Shown here piece after piece: positions 9,218 to 17,967 of a stretch of DNA of 55,264 bases. The stretch covers positions 1 to 55,264 of the forward strand of contig SBGU01000006.1 in NCBI GenBank assembly GCA_006226495.1, in the 5' to 3' direction. Position numbers and translations under genes: made by a program. Each line of letters opens with the position of its first letter. Position 1 is the first letter of the stretch. This DNA is from Alphaproteobacteria bacterium (lineage in GTDB: Bacteria > Pseudomonadota > Alphaproteobacteria > Sphingomonadales > Kordiimonadaceae). The notes under the pieces are model-generated. The model did no database searches, had not been told where the DNA came from, and was given only the letters and a program-made list of their open reading frames with translations.

Positions 9218-9841
9218 ATGGGTAGTTTTCCGAACCAGAAATTTGATAGCGCCGGTAGCCTTCTGACCGCTTACATGGAGCGTCTGCAGGCGGCAGCAGC
9301 CACGGTTGACCGCGCGGCCTTCGAGCGGGCGGCGGTGGTGCTTCTGGAAACCTTCGCGCGCGGTGGCATACTGTATGTGTGCGGCAATGGCGGCTCCGCG
9401 GCCATTTCGAACCATATGACCTGCGACATCATGAAAGGCGTGCGTTCGGACACCGACCTGACCCCCCGTATTGTCAGCCTTTCCAGCAATATCGAGATCA
9501 TCACCGCCATCGCGAACGACATCGCCTATGCCGATGTGTTTGCTTATCAGTTGAAAGCGATGGTCAAGCCCGTGGACGCCTTGATGACCATCAGTTCGTC
9601 CGGCAATTCCGACAATATCGTGCGCGTGATCGAGGTCGCAAAGGAAGCCGGTATTCCCACCATCGCCATGACCGGGTTTGACGGCGGACGCAGTGCAACC
9701 ATGGCCGACATCAACCTGCATGTGGCCGGGGACAATTATGGTATTATCGAGGACGTCCACCAGTCGCTGATGCACGTGCTGGCGCAATATATGCGCATGT
9801 CGGGCATGCCGGTGGACCTGATCTGCGACCGCAAGTTCTGA
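9218..9841 (+). CDS. SIS-domain sugar-phosphate isomerase (GmhA-like)
   Basis: A 207-residue SIS-domain protein resembling sedoheptulose-7-phosphate isomerase GmhA. It has CGNGGSAAISNHMTCDIMKG and the phosphate-binding ISSSGNSDNIVRVIEVAKEAG. The His-containing IIEDVHQSLMHVLAQY sits where GmhA has its catalytic His. Likely role: aldose/ketose phosphate isomerisation for an unusual activated sugar. The ATG at 9218 was chosen because the longer open frame overlaps the dehydrogenase gene in another frame and its extension has no SIS similarity. No gmhB/hddA partner is adjacent, so a plain heptose pathway is not complete here. Confidence 0.87.
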   Translation: MGSFPNQKFDSAGSLLTAYMERLQAAAATVDRAAFERAAVVLLETFARGGILYVCGNGGSAAISNHMTCDIMKGVRSDTDLTPRIVSLSSNIEIITAIANDIAYADVFAYQLKAMVKPVDALMTISSSGNSDNIVRVIEVAKEAGIPTIAMTGFDGGRSATMADINLHVAGDNYGIIEDVHQSLMHVLAQYMRMSGMPVDLICDRKF

Positions 9842-9859
9842 CCGCGGGGGGATGGAACC

Positions 9860-10525
9860 ATGAAGCGCATTGCCATGATACCGGCCCGCATGGGCAGCCA
9901 GCGCCTGAAGAAGAAAAACCTTCTGCCGGTGCGCGGCGTTCCGCTGATTACACGTGCCATCCGCAAGTGCCAGGAAGCCGGCGTGTTCGACGAAATCTGG
10001 GTCAATTCGGAAAATGCCGAATTTGGACCGATTGCCGAAGCCGAAGGCGCGCGCTTCCACCAGCGCCCCGAAGCCCTGGGCGACAATAATGCCACCAGCG
10101 AACAGTTCGTGAAGGAATTCCTGGACAGCCACGAGTGTGAGCTCCTGTTCCAGGTGCATTCGATCGCCCCGTTGCTGACCGCATCGGAAGTGCGCGCCTT
10201 CGTCGAGGCCATGGCCGCCAGCGACTGCGACGCGTTCATGAGTGTGGTCGAAGAAAACCTGGAATGCCTGTATGACGGCAGCCCGGTCAATTTCACCTTC
10301 GCGGAAAAAACCAATTCACAGGACCTGGTGCCGATCCAGCGCATCGTCTGGGCCATCACCGGCTGGCGGCGCGGCCCGTTTGTGGCAGCCGCCAACGCGG
10401 GCGGTTGCGCCACCTACAGCGGGCGCGTCGGCTATTTCCCGGTTGGTCGCATGGCCGGCCATGTGATCAAGACACAGGAAGACCTGGATATCGCCGAGGC
10501 GATGTTCGATATCATCCATGCCTGA
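9860..10525 (+). CDS. CMP-sugar synthetase-like cytidylyltransferase (NeuA/KdsB family)
   Basis: Activates a sugar acid or related compound with CTP. The N-terminal IPARMGSQRLKKKNLLPV (residue 7 on) is the CTP-binding P-loop of acylneuraminate cytidylyltransferases (consensus IPARxGSxxxxxKN). At 221 residues it matches a single-domain enzyme. The C-terminal half has the usual VIKTQEDLDIAEAMF ending. A strong GGGGGGATGG ribosome-binding site precedes it. No NeuB, LegI, PseI or KdsA-type condensing enzyme is in the window, so the substrate is unlikely to be a standard nonulosonic acid made here. Confidence 0.88.
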   Translation: MKRIAMIPARMGSQRLKKKNLLPVRGVPLITRAIRKCQEAGVFDEIWVNSENAEFGPIAEAEGARFHQRPEALGDNNATSEQFVKEFLDSHECELLFQVHSIAPLLTASEVRAFVEAMAASDCDAFMSVVEENLECLYDGSPVNFTFAEKTNSQDLVPIQRIVWAITGWRRGPFVAAANAGGCATYSGRVGYFPVGRMAGHVIKTQEDLDIAEAMFDIIHA

Positions 10526-10563
10526 CAGGGCATCCGGCAGTTGTTCATCAGGGGGACACTGAC

Positions 10564-11526
10564 TTGAAGCGCACGACCATTATCGGGATCACCAACGAAT
10601 CCTTCGTGCACCCGGACGGGGTGAAGGAAGAACTGGTGACGCGCCGCAAGGCGGCAGAGCAGGCGCTGCTGTCGGCCAGCCGCACATTTGTCCATGTCGA
10701 CTGCCCGGCATGCGGGTCATCGCGCTGCGTGGCAGCCTTCGAGCGCGACGGCTATTCCTTCCAGTCGTGCCTGGACTGCGAAAGCCTCTATATGTCGCCG
10801 CGGCCCGATGCCGCCAAGCTCGCCGACTATTATGACCGTTCGGATTATGCGGCGTTCCTGCGTTCGGACGCCTACCGCGATGCCACCGCAGATTTCCGGC
10901 GTGACCAGGCCCGCAAACGTGCCGACAAGCTGATCGTGTTGCAGCAAAAGACACAGGATGCCGGCGCGGCGCTGGCGCTTTATGCTCCCAAAAGCGAGAT
11001 GCTGGCCGAGGTGCTGACACAGGATGGTGTCACGGGGATCGATACCCTCGAAGCGCCCTGGCGCACGCGGGAGAAACTGCATGCCGTGGGTGGTTATGCC
11101 CTGATTTCGGCTTTCGATATTTTCGAGCGTGTACCCGACGTGGGGGCCGAACTGGCCCGGCTGGCCGGCATGCTGGCTGTGGGCGGGCGCATCATCCTGT
11201 CCGTGCGCTCAGGCAGCGGTTATGACCTCCTGACCCTGTGGCAACATGCCGATATCTGCCCGGTGGAGCATATGAACCTGATGACCGTTGAAGGCATCAG
11301 CAAGCTGATGGAAGGTGCCGGCTTCGAGGTCAGCGAACTGTCGACGCCCGGGCAACTGGATTTGCAGATAGTCGAGCGTGTACGTGCAGGCAAAAGCCTG
11401 AAGCTGGACCGCTTCACCGAATATTTCCTGTCCCGGCGCGACAGTTTCGCGCACGAGGAATTCCAGCATTTCCTGCAAAAAAGCCTCTTGAGCTCCCACA
11501 TGCTTGTGGTGGGGGTGAAGAAATGA
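10564..11526 (+). CDS. Methyltransferase-like protein with N-terminal zinc-ribbon-like motif
   Basis: About 320 residues, starting at a TTG at 10564 with AGGGGGA at the right distance; the longer frame would overlap the cytidylyltransferase. An N-terminal CPACGS-x20-CLDCESLYMSPRP module (about residues 45-80) is the short Cys pair often found before class I SAM methyltransferases of sugar clusters. The middle keeps late motifs (SAFDIFERVPDVGAEL, GGRIILSVRSGSG, EHMNLMTVEGISKLMEGAGF). The SAM-binding motif I (usually DxGxGxG) is replaced by LALYAPKSEML. It may therefore be inactive as a methyltransferase or use another cofactor. It overlaps the next gene by ATGA. Confidence 0.7.
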   Translation: MKRTTIIGITNESFVHPDGVKEELVTRRKAAEQALLSASRTFVHVDCPACGSSRCVAAFERDGYSFQSCLDCESLYMSPRPDAAKLADYYDRSDYAAFLRSDAYRDATADFRRDQARKRADKLIVLQQKTQDAGAALALYAPKSEMLAEVLTQDGVTGIDTLEAPWRTREKLHAVGGYALISAFDIFERVPDVGAELARLAGMLAVGGRIILSVRSGSGYDLLTLWQHADICPVEHMNLMTVEGISKLMEGAGFEVSELSTPGQLDLQIVERVRAGKSLKLDRFTEYFLSRRDSFAHEEFQHFLQKSLLSSHMLVVGVKK

Positions 11527-12581
11527 GCCGGATGTCAGAAGCCATGACCATGGACCCGGCGGCGTCGGCCCGCCGTGCGCCCCTCAAAGCCGCGATCATC
11601 GGCATGGGCAAGGTGGGCCATACCCGGGCGCGTGTGATCGCCGAACGCGACGATGTGGTGCTGGTGGCCGCCGCCGACGTGAACACAAGTGCCGCTGCGG
11701 CCTATCCCGGCATCCGGTTCGAAACCGACTTTCGCGGCATTGTTACCGACCCGGAAATCGATGTGGTTTTTGTTGCCACCACCAACAAGGTGGCGCCCGA
11801 TGTCGTGTGCCTCGCGCTGCAGCACGGCAAACATGTTTTCTGCGAAAAGCCGCCCGGGCGGTCAGTCGCCGATATCGAACGCATCTGTGCCGCCGAAGCC
11901 GCGAACCCGGGCTGCAAGCTGCAGTTCGGCTTCAACCACCGCTATCATTATGCGGTCCTCGAAGCCAAAAGCATGGTCGACAGCGGCGTGTTCGGCAAGA
12001 TCCTGTGGGCACGCGGCGTTTACGGCAAGATGGGCGGTACCGATTTCGAGAATATCTGGCGGTCGAACCCCGAAGAAGCCGGCGGCGGCATCCTGCTTGA
12101 CCAGGGTATCCACATGCTGGACCTGTTCACCCATTTCATGGGCGACTTTTCCGATATCCAGAGCATCGTGCAGACCATGCACTGGGACATCCCGCTTGAG
12201 GACAATGCCTTTGCCCTGTTGAAGACGCCGGCGAACCAGGTGGCGATGCTGCATTCCTCGGCCACCCAGTGGCGGCACAAGTTCAATCTCGAGCTCTGCC
12301 TCGAGGAGGGCTACATCACCCTGACGGGCATCCTGTCGTCGACCCGGTCATACGGGGATGAAACCCTGGTGTTTGCCCGCAAGGACCTGGACGGTCGCAC
12401 TGGCAAGCCCGGCAATCCGCAGGAAGAACAGATGTTCTTCGACAAGGACCATAGCTGGGAACTGGAAGTGGCGGCCTTCATGGATGCGGTGACCAAGGAC
12501 CAGCCGGTCAAATGGGGCAATTCCGCCGATGCGCTCAGGGCCATGAAACTGGTATTCGGCATCTATGGTGTCGGGCGCTAG
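11523..12581 (+). CDS. Gfo/Idh/MocA-family oxidoreductase
   Basis: An NAD(P)-dependent dehydrogenase or epimerising oxidoreductase acting on sugars. The N-terminal Rossmann motif is AAIIGMGKVGHTRA at about residues 21-34. The family CEKPPGRS motif follows near 116-123 and the C-terminal alpha/beta domain is full length (352 residues total). GGGILLDQGIHMLDLF contains the catalytic-region His pattern of the family. The start overlaps the preceding stop by 4 bases, so it is coupled to the methyltransferase-like gene. Likely role: oxidation or reduction of an intermediate in the local CMP- or NDP-sugar pathway. Confidence 0.88.
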   Translation: MSRMSEAMTMDPAASARRAPLKAAIIGMGKVGHTRARVIAERDDVVLVAAADVNTSAAAAYPGIRFETDFRGIVTDPEIDVVFVATTNKVAPDVVCLALQHGKHVFCEKPPGRSVADIERICAAEAANPGCKLQFGFNHRYHYAVLEAKSMVDSGVFGKILWARGVYGKMGGTDFENIWRSNPEEAGGGILLDQGIHMLDLFTHFMGDFSDIQSIVQTMHWDIPLEDNAFALLKTPANQVAMLHSSATQWRHKFNLELCLEEGYITLTGILSSTRSYGDETLVFARKDLDGRTGKPGNPQEEQMFFDKDHSWELEVAAFMDAVTKDQPVKWGNSADALRAMKLVFGIYGVGR

Positions 12582-12617
12582 GGGTCTGGGGTTGGGGCCG
12601 GATACAGGGAGCTGCGT

Positions 12618-14333
12618 GTGCAACTTTGCCTGCTGACCAGAGAAAGATTGCCCTCAGGCGCTGCCGGCGTGCCGTTCGAGGCCCTGTGGGCGCGGCTGCA
12701 CCGCGAACACAAGGCGCTTACCTTCCAGATACTGCCCCATGCCTTCAGGGCCGAAGCCGATATCTGCCTGCCGGATTGTCGGCATCTGCGCGGGCGTTTT
12801 GGCGCCGTATCGGTGCTGCCCCATGCCCACGACCTGATCGGTGAACTGGCGACCACCCTGCGTGCGCTGGGGCCAGCCCTTGCCTGTATTGCCGATGATG
12901 CGCTGGCACCGCTGGCGGTGGGCCTGCGGCAACAATGCCCGGAGCTGCGGCTGGTGATGCTGGCACCCGCCGCCGCGGCATCTGCCAACTGGCCGGTGTT
13001 CGGCGACCTGTTCGAAGCGGTCCTGTCCTGGGAAAATTGCGCGGATGCGATTGCCGATCAACTGGCCGGTATGCTGCCGCCAGCGGCGCAACCGGCGCGG
13101 CCCATGGTGGAGCCGTTGGCGGTGGGGGCCCTTTTCAATGCCATGACCCGCTTTTTCACCGGGCATTTCCTGTGCTGGCAACCGGAAACAGGCGGGCGGT
13201 TCGACGCCAGCCTGTTCCATGACGGCAACCCGGTCGATTGCAATATCGCCTTGGATGTGCATGGCGCCGGCCCGTTTGCCGTGCTGGACGTCAAGGCCGT
13301 GTTGCCACCCGCGCTGGTACCAGAGGCAGTATTGCTGCGGCTTGAAAAAGCAGGCCCGGCTGGCCGCGAAACCCTGTTTGAAGGCCCCCTTGCGACCGCT
13401 TGCCCGCGTGAAAGCTGCGGCATGCTGGCGGTCGATGAACGTGTGTCGGAAAGGCGCCTCATCTGGTGGCAGGCGCCGGCCGGTATGACGCAAGGCAGCG
13501 CCGCGCGCAGCGCTGTGACGATAAAGGCCGAGCCATTGCCGCCGGTATCGGACGGGCCACTGCATGTTGCCGCGCACGGGCATGATTGCTGGTTCCAGGA
13601 GCGGGTCCTGTTGCAGAATGGTGCGCGCGGCGACGATCTTTCCGTCTGGCGCGACCGCCACGCCGGAGAGGTTGCCTGGCTGATCGGCAATGGTCCCAGC
13701 GTGCGGCATGAAGACCTTGAGAAGCTGCAGGGGCGCCTGACTATCGGCTTTAACCGCCTGCATCTGGCTTATGACAGGATACAGTTCCGGCCCAGCTATC
13801 TGGTCAGTGCCGACCGCCAGATGCTGGATGATTTCGGCACCGAAATCCTGACACATGCGGCATCGCCGGTATTTTTCGCCCGGAACAGCCGGCCCGACAT
13901 CGCAGGCGATTTCACCTGGCTCAGGCAGGTGGGCTGTTTCCCGACCGTTTTTTCGCTTGATGCCGAGCAGTATGTCACAGCCGGCGGCTCCAGCGTTTAT
14001 GTGGCCATGCAGCTTGCCTATCTTATGGGCGTGCGCAAATTCTGTTTCTATGGTGCCGACTTCCGCTTTTCGTTCGAACGCGACGCGGCCACCACGGATC
14101 ACGAGCGCAGCGCAGTGGGCGACGGCAACCATTTTATCCCCGGCTATCGGGGTGGCCGCCCCTGGAGCCCGCCCGAGTTTCGCGCCATCACCCAGTCCTT
14201 CCTGACCGCTGACCTGCTGTTGCGGGCTGAGGGCGGGTTTGTGAAGAATGTCACCCGTGGCGGGCGGCTTGAGATTTTCGAGCGCATGGATTTTGATGCC
14301 GCCCTTGCCGCTGACAAGGAGGGACGACTGTGA
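12618..14333 (+). CDS. DUF115 (MptE/Maf-like) protein
   Basis: 571 residues, GTG start. The C-terminal part (from about residue 350) is a DUF115 domain: WLIGNGPSVRHEDLEKLQG, then FNRLHLAY, a YLVSADRQML segment and the FYGADFRFSF motif. The fold is shared with archaeal 6-hydroxymethylpterin diphosphokinase MptE and the flagellin-glycosylation Maf proteins. The N-terminal 350 residues resemble a degenerate glycosyltransferase-like region and are not confidently assignable. Maf proteins transfer nonulosonic acids to flagellin, so a CMP-sugar-dependent transfer here fits the upstream cytidylyltransferase. It overlaps the next gene through GTGA. A second DUF115 protein lies at 18790-21216. Confidence 0.75.
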   Translation: MQLCLLTRERLPSGAAGVPFEALWARLHREHKALTFQILPHAFRAEADICLPDCRHLRGRFGAVSVLPHAHDLIGELATTLRALGPALACIADDALAPLAVGLRQQCPELRLVMLAPAAAASANWPVFGDLFEAVLSWENCADAIADQLAGMLPPAAQPARPMVEPLAVGALFNAMTRFFTGHFLCWQPETGGRFDASLFHDGNPVDCNIALDVHGAGPFAVLDVKAVLPPALVPEAVLLRLEKAGPAGRETLFEGPLATACPRESCGMLAVDERVSERRLIWWQAPAGMTQGSAARSAVTIKAEPLPPVSDGPLHVAAHGHDCWFQERVLLQNGARGDDLSVWRDRHAGEVAWLIGNGPSVRHEDLEKLQGRLTIGFNRLHLAYDRIQFRPSYLVSADRQMLDDFGTEILTHAASPVFFARNSRPDIAGDFTWLRQVGCFPTVFSLDAEQYVTAGGSSVYVAMQLAYLMGVRKFCFYGADFRFSFERDAATTDHERSAVGDGNHFIPGYRGGRPWSPPEFRAITQSFLTADLLLRAEGGFVKNVTRGGRLEIFERMDFDAALAADKEGRL

Positions 14334-15820
14334 AACCACGTGCCCTTCTGGTCATCGCTGGTTTTGATGCCCCGGCCCGCAACCACCGGCAGGCGCAGGC
14401 GCTGAAGCTTGTGGAACAAATGATATTCCGTGGCATGCACGTCGATATCGTGTGCCTTGATGGCAACAACGACGCCTGGCTTTTCGATCTGTTCGGCCAC
14501 TGTGTACGCCCCCTGCCACTTGCAAAGGCGCGAGAGGCCGGGGCGTATGCCTTCCGCGTGCTGGATGGTCTTGTCGCGCATGATGCGACCGCTTTTCCGT
14601 CGGCGCCGGTCACGGTGTTTCTGGACCCGCCGAACAGGCCGCCTGAAGTGGCGGGCCAAAGCATCATCTGTCGGTACAGCGCACCGCTGGAGGATGGCGC
14701 AATCCTGCTGCCGTTTGAAAGTTTCGACCCCGACCATGTGCCGGCGCAGGCGCAGGTCGAGGCACCGGCACTCTTGTGCGCCCTTGAACCGGACGATACC
14801 ACGGCAGCCGCCGTCGCCGCATTTGTGCGGGATGTCTGGCCCGTCATGTTCGAGTTGTGCCCGACCCTTGTGCTCAGGTTGCCGCGCGGTTTTGCCGACC
14901 GGGGTGTGCCTGCAGACCCGGGGGTCGAATGGATTGTCATTGCCGGGCGCGACGAACTGGATGCCCATGTGGCCCGCGCCCTTGCCGTCCTGGTGCCTGC
15001 GGCCTTGGGCGGGGCCGCGGCACAAAAGATAGCCCTGGCGCTGGGGGCGGGCCGGCCTGTGCTGTCGCCTGCGGGCAGCGTTGCGGCAGCCGACGCCTGC
15101 CTGATGTACCGGCACGCACGCGAAGCCGCGATGCTTGCCTTCCGGCTGCTGGCCGACACGGCCTACCGTGAAGCCCGTGTGGCCGACGCCCTTGCAGGGG
15201 CACGCGACCATTTCCGCAAGCAACTGGTGTATGATGCCTTCAACAAGGCACTCCAGCTTGGGCGCCTGCCCGGGCTGTTTGAAGCAAGCAACCCGGACCG
15301 GCGCCTGGAAGTGCCCGCATCCTGCGGTCCGAGCGCCGGACCAGCACCCGGCACATTGCCATGCCACGTGCCGGGCGGTGACGGCTCTATCGAGACGGTC
15401 AGCCATGACCGGCCGGGGGACGTGTTTGGCTGTGGCTTTGCGCCCGCAGAAGGAGAAGCCGCCTGGATTGTGGGCCACACGGGCATGTTCCGGGTCGACC
15501 TGTCCGGCATGGAGGTCGGGCGACAGCTTGACTGTTTGTTCGTCATGGGCGCGTCGGAAGCGGCCCGTCCCGGGGACCAACTGGTGACCATCCATGTAAA
15601 TGGCGCCGAGGCTGCGGTATGGCGTGTGCCGCGTGGTGAAGCGTTCCACCAGTACCGGTTGGGCCTGGATTTGCCCGAGGGCGGCTTGGCGGGACCCCTG
15701 GTCGTCGCCATCAGTGCCAGCGACCCGGCAAGGCCCCATGCGCATGGCGCAATGCTGGACGAGCGGCGGCTGGGCGCGGCCCTGAAACGCCTGCGGTTCG
15801 TACCCGCCGGTACGGCCTAG
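14330..15820 (+). CDS. Glycosyltransferase-like protein with C-terminal beta-rich domain
   Basis: 496 residues, GTG start coupled to the previous stop. The N-terminus (RALLVIAGFDAPARNHRQAQ) looks like the start of a GT-B enzyme, with a second-half pattern of PAALGGAAAQKIALALGAGRP near 225-245, comparable to the donor-binding region. Normal GT4 Glu motifs are not clear, so catalytic competence is unsure. Residues about 360-490 form a separate, mostly beta, Gly- and Val-rich domain of unknown type. Its place after the DUF115 protein suggests a partner in glycan assembly. A 162-base gap follows, with no terminator visible. Confidence 0.5.
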   Translation: MKPRALLVIAGFDAPARNHRQAQALKLVEQMIFRGMHVDIVCLDGNNDAWLFDLFGHCVRPLPLAKAREAGAYAFRVLDGLVAHDATAFPSAPVTVFLDPPNRPPEVAGQSIICRYSAPLEDGAILLPFESFDPDHVPAQAQVEAPALLCALEPDDTTAAAVAAFVRDVWPVMFELCPTLVLRLPRGFADRGVPADPGVEWIVIAGRDELDAHVARALAVLVPAALGGAAAQKIALALGAGRPVLSPAGSVAAADACLMYRHAREAAMLAFRLLADTAYREARVADALAGARDHFRKQLVYDAFNKALQLGRLPGLFEASNPDRRLEVPASCGPSAGPAPGTLPCHVPGGDGSIETVSHDRPGDVFGCGFAPAEGEAAWIVGHTGMFRVDLSGMEVGRQLDCLFVMGASEAARPGDQLVTIHVNGAEAAVWRVPRGEAFHQYRLGLDLPEGGLAGPLVVAISASDPARPHAHGAMLDERRLGAALKRLRFVPAGTA

Positions 15821-15982
15821 ACGGTGTGGCAAGATAATGATTTTCCTGCCGAATTGCAGGCAGTTGTAACATTTGCAGGGCCATATGGCGGTTGTGCCGC
15901 CGGGCCATATATTGTACCAATTCGCCGATACTGAATGCGCCGGGGGCGGATTTCCCGGCACCACTCAAGAGCAGTTTATTCC

Positions 15983-16360
15983 ATGAAGATTATCATTGAT
16001 CTGGACGATACCCTGACCGAGGCCGACAGCAGCCGGCCCTATAGCGACGTGCTGCCGCGCACCGACATGATCGAACAGCTTCGGGCGTACCGGGCGCGCG
16101 GTTTCCAGATCGTGATTTTTACATCGCGCAACATGCGCACCTACGAAGGCAATGTCGGCAAGATCAATGTGCACACCCTGCCGACGATCCTGGAATGGCT
16201 GGAAAAGCATGACGTGCCGTTCGATGAAGTGGTTGTCGGCAAACCCTGGTGCGGGCATGGTGGTTTCTACGTGGACGACAAGGCAATCCGCCCGAGCGAA
16301 TTCCTGAACATGAGCTACGAAGAGATTTGCGACCTGGTGGGGGAAAAGGCGTGGCAGTAG
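15983..16360 (+). CDS. HAD-superfamily phosphatase, capsule-biosynthesis type
   Basis: A 125-residue single-domain HAD protein. The nucleophile motif IIDLDDTLTEAD is at residues 3-14, motif II is FTSRNM, and the acidic motif IV lies in FYVDDKAIRP. It lacks a cap domain, as is usual for the small phosphatases of capsule and LPS loci that dephosphorylate sugar phosphates. The ATG at 15983 is used; the frame opens slightly earlier without similarity. The last 10 bases overlap the next gene, so the two products are made together. Confidence 0.85.
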   Translation: MKIIIDLDDTLTEADSSRPYSDVLPRTDMIEQLRAYRARGFQIVIFTSRNMRTYEGNVGKINVHTLPTILEWLEKHDVPFDEVVVGKPWCGHGGFYVDDKAIRPSEFLNMSYEEICDLVGEKAWQ

Positions 16361-17967
16361 GCAAACCGACACTCTTGATCACATCGGCGGCTTACGCGGA
16401 CGACACCATCTGTGTCGAACTGGGACGCCTGCCGCCGTCGTTCCTGCCGCTTGGCAACAAGCGTCTTTATGTGCACCAGGTCGAGGCGGTGCGCCATCTG
16501 TTCGACCGTATCGTGATTTCGCTGCCCGAAAGCTTCCGTGTGCCGGAAAAGGACAGCAAGATCCTGGCCGAGCTGGATGTGGATGTCGAATATGTGCCCG
16601 ACGGGCTTTCGCTTGGCAATTCCATCGCCTTCTGCCTGAAGATGATCGGCGACCATACGGTTGCCATCCTGCACGGCGATACCCTGATCTATGACATCAT
16701 GCTCGACAAGGCGGACGGGTTCACCAGCCATGTGTCGGACCAGCCGTACCAGTGGGCGGTGTTGTCGGACGATACCAACGATATCAGCCTGCCGATTATC
16801 TCGGAACATATCGGCGACGCGCGCCACAAGGTGCTGAGCGGTTTTTTCCTGTTCTCGGACGCGACCAAGATGATCCGGGCGCTGACCATCACCAACGGCA
16901 ATTTCATCGAAAGCCTGCGGCTTTATAACAAAGCCCTGCCGTTGTTCCCGCTGTCGGCGGGCGAATGGTTCGATTTTGGCCACTTCCATACCTACTATCA
17001 TTCCAAGACCAAACTGACGACCCAGCGGGTGTTCAACGGTCTGGATATCGACCGGATCGCGGTTACCAAAACCAGCAAGGACAGCTTCAAGATGGCATGC
17101 GAAGCCAACTGGCTGCGGGCGATCCCGGACGAACTGAAGCTGTTTACACCCACCTATCTGGGCGATGCCAGCGGCGCGGACGGGGCGACGGGGTACCGCA
17201 CCGAACGGCTGATGTTCTCCAGCCTCAATGACATGTTCATCTTCGGCCGGCTGAACCGCCATGTCTGGGATGCCATTTTTGACGAATGTGCCTTTTTCCT
17301 GGAAAGCTGCAATCGCTACCGCCCGGCTGAATTCAAAGCCGAAGACTGCGCAGCGCTGTATCTGCCCAAAACCCTGGAACGGCTGCACGAGTTCGGCGCA
17401 GCGTCGGGTTTCCCGGTCGAAGAAAGCCTGCGCTTCAATGGCACGGAAATGCCGTCGCCGATCGCGCTGGCGGAATTTGCCAGCCAGTTCATCCCGGCCC
17501 TGAAGGCCGAGGACGCCCGCATCATGCATGGTGATTTCTGCTTCAGCAACATCCTGTATGATTCCCGCGCCCGCCAGATCAGGGTCGTGGACCCGCGTGG
17601 TTTTATCAACCGTGGCGAGCCGACCATTTATGGCGACAGCCGTTATGACGTGGCCAAGCTGTTCCATTCGGCCGTGGGCTATTACGACCTGATCATCGCG
17701 GGTTATTTTGATGTCAGCTACAAGGATGGCGCCCTCGATTTCTCGCTGATCGCCGACGACTATGTGAACCTGGTGCATGATTCCTTCGTCGCCCGCCAGT
17801 TCGGCCCGGTGCGGGGCGACGATCCGTCCCTGATCGCCATTGCCATCCATCTGTTCCTGTCCATGGTGCCCCTGCATTCGGACCATGCGCAGCGCCAGCT
17901 TGCCTTCATCGCCAACGCCTATCGGCTCTTTGGCATGCTGCAGGCGAAGGTTGGGGGTGCGGCATGA
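16351..17967 (+). CDS. Nucleotidyltransferase-kinase fusion
   Basis: 538 residues from a GTG at 16351 that has GGTGGGGG upstream. The N-terminal part (1-about 225) resembles sugar-phosphate nucleotidyltransferases: FLPLGNKRLYVHQVEAV matches the PLGxKPLxxHQxE pattern, and LHGDTLIYD holds the metal site. The Gly-rich GxGxR loop, however, is replaced. The C-terminal part (about 290-538) is an aminoglycoside-phosphotransferase/choline-kinase-like fold with the catalytic loop HGDFCFSNILYD (H393) and VVDPRG (D near 412). Two consecutive activation steps, phosphorylation then nucleotidyl transfer, would thus be fused. It overlaps both neighbours. Confidence 0.82.
   Translation: MAVGKPTLLITSAAYADDTICVELGRLPPSFLPLGNKRLYVHQVEAVRHLFDRIVISLPESFRVPEKDSKILAELDVDVEYVPDGLSLGNSIAFCLKMIGDHTVAILHGDTLIYDIMLDKADGFTSHVSDQPYQWAVLSDDTNDISLPIISEHIGDARHKVLSGFFLFSDATKMIRALTITNGNFIESLRLYNKALPLFPLSAGEWFDFGHFHTYYHSKTKLTTQRVFNGLDIDRIAVTKTSKDSFKMACEANWLRAIPDELKLFTPTYLGDASGADGATGYRTERLMFSSLNDMFIFGRLNRHVWDAIFDECAFFLESCNRYRPAEFKAEDCAALYLPKTLERLHEFGAASGFPVEESLRFNGTEMPSPIALAEFASQFIPALKAEDARIMHGDFCFSNILYDSRARQIRVVDPRGFINRGEPTIYGDSRYDVAKLFHSAVGYYDLIIAGYFDVSYKDGALDFSLIADDYVNLVHDSFVARQFGPVRGDDPSLIAIAIHLFLSMVPLHSDHAQRQLAFIANAYRLFGMLQAKVGGAA

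Noticed and set aside
12654-14339. A 561-codon minus-strand open frame opposite the first DUF115 gene
   Set aside because: The plus strand encodes a clear DUF115 domain coupled to both neighbours; the antisense frame shows no family motifs.
15821-15982. A possible operon break with a hidden terminator between the GT-like gene and the HAD phosphatase
   Set aside because: There is a 162-base gap, but no stem followed by a T-run was found on the plus strand. An internal promoter cannot be excluded, but nothing specific was seen.
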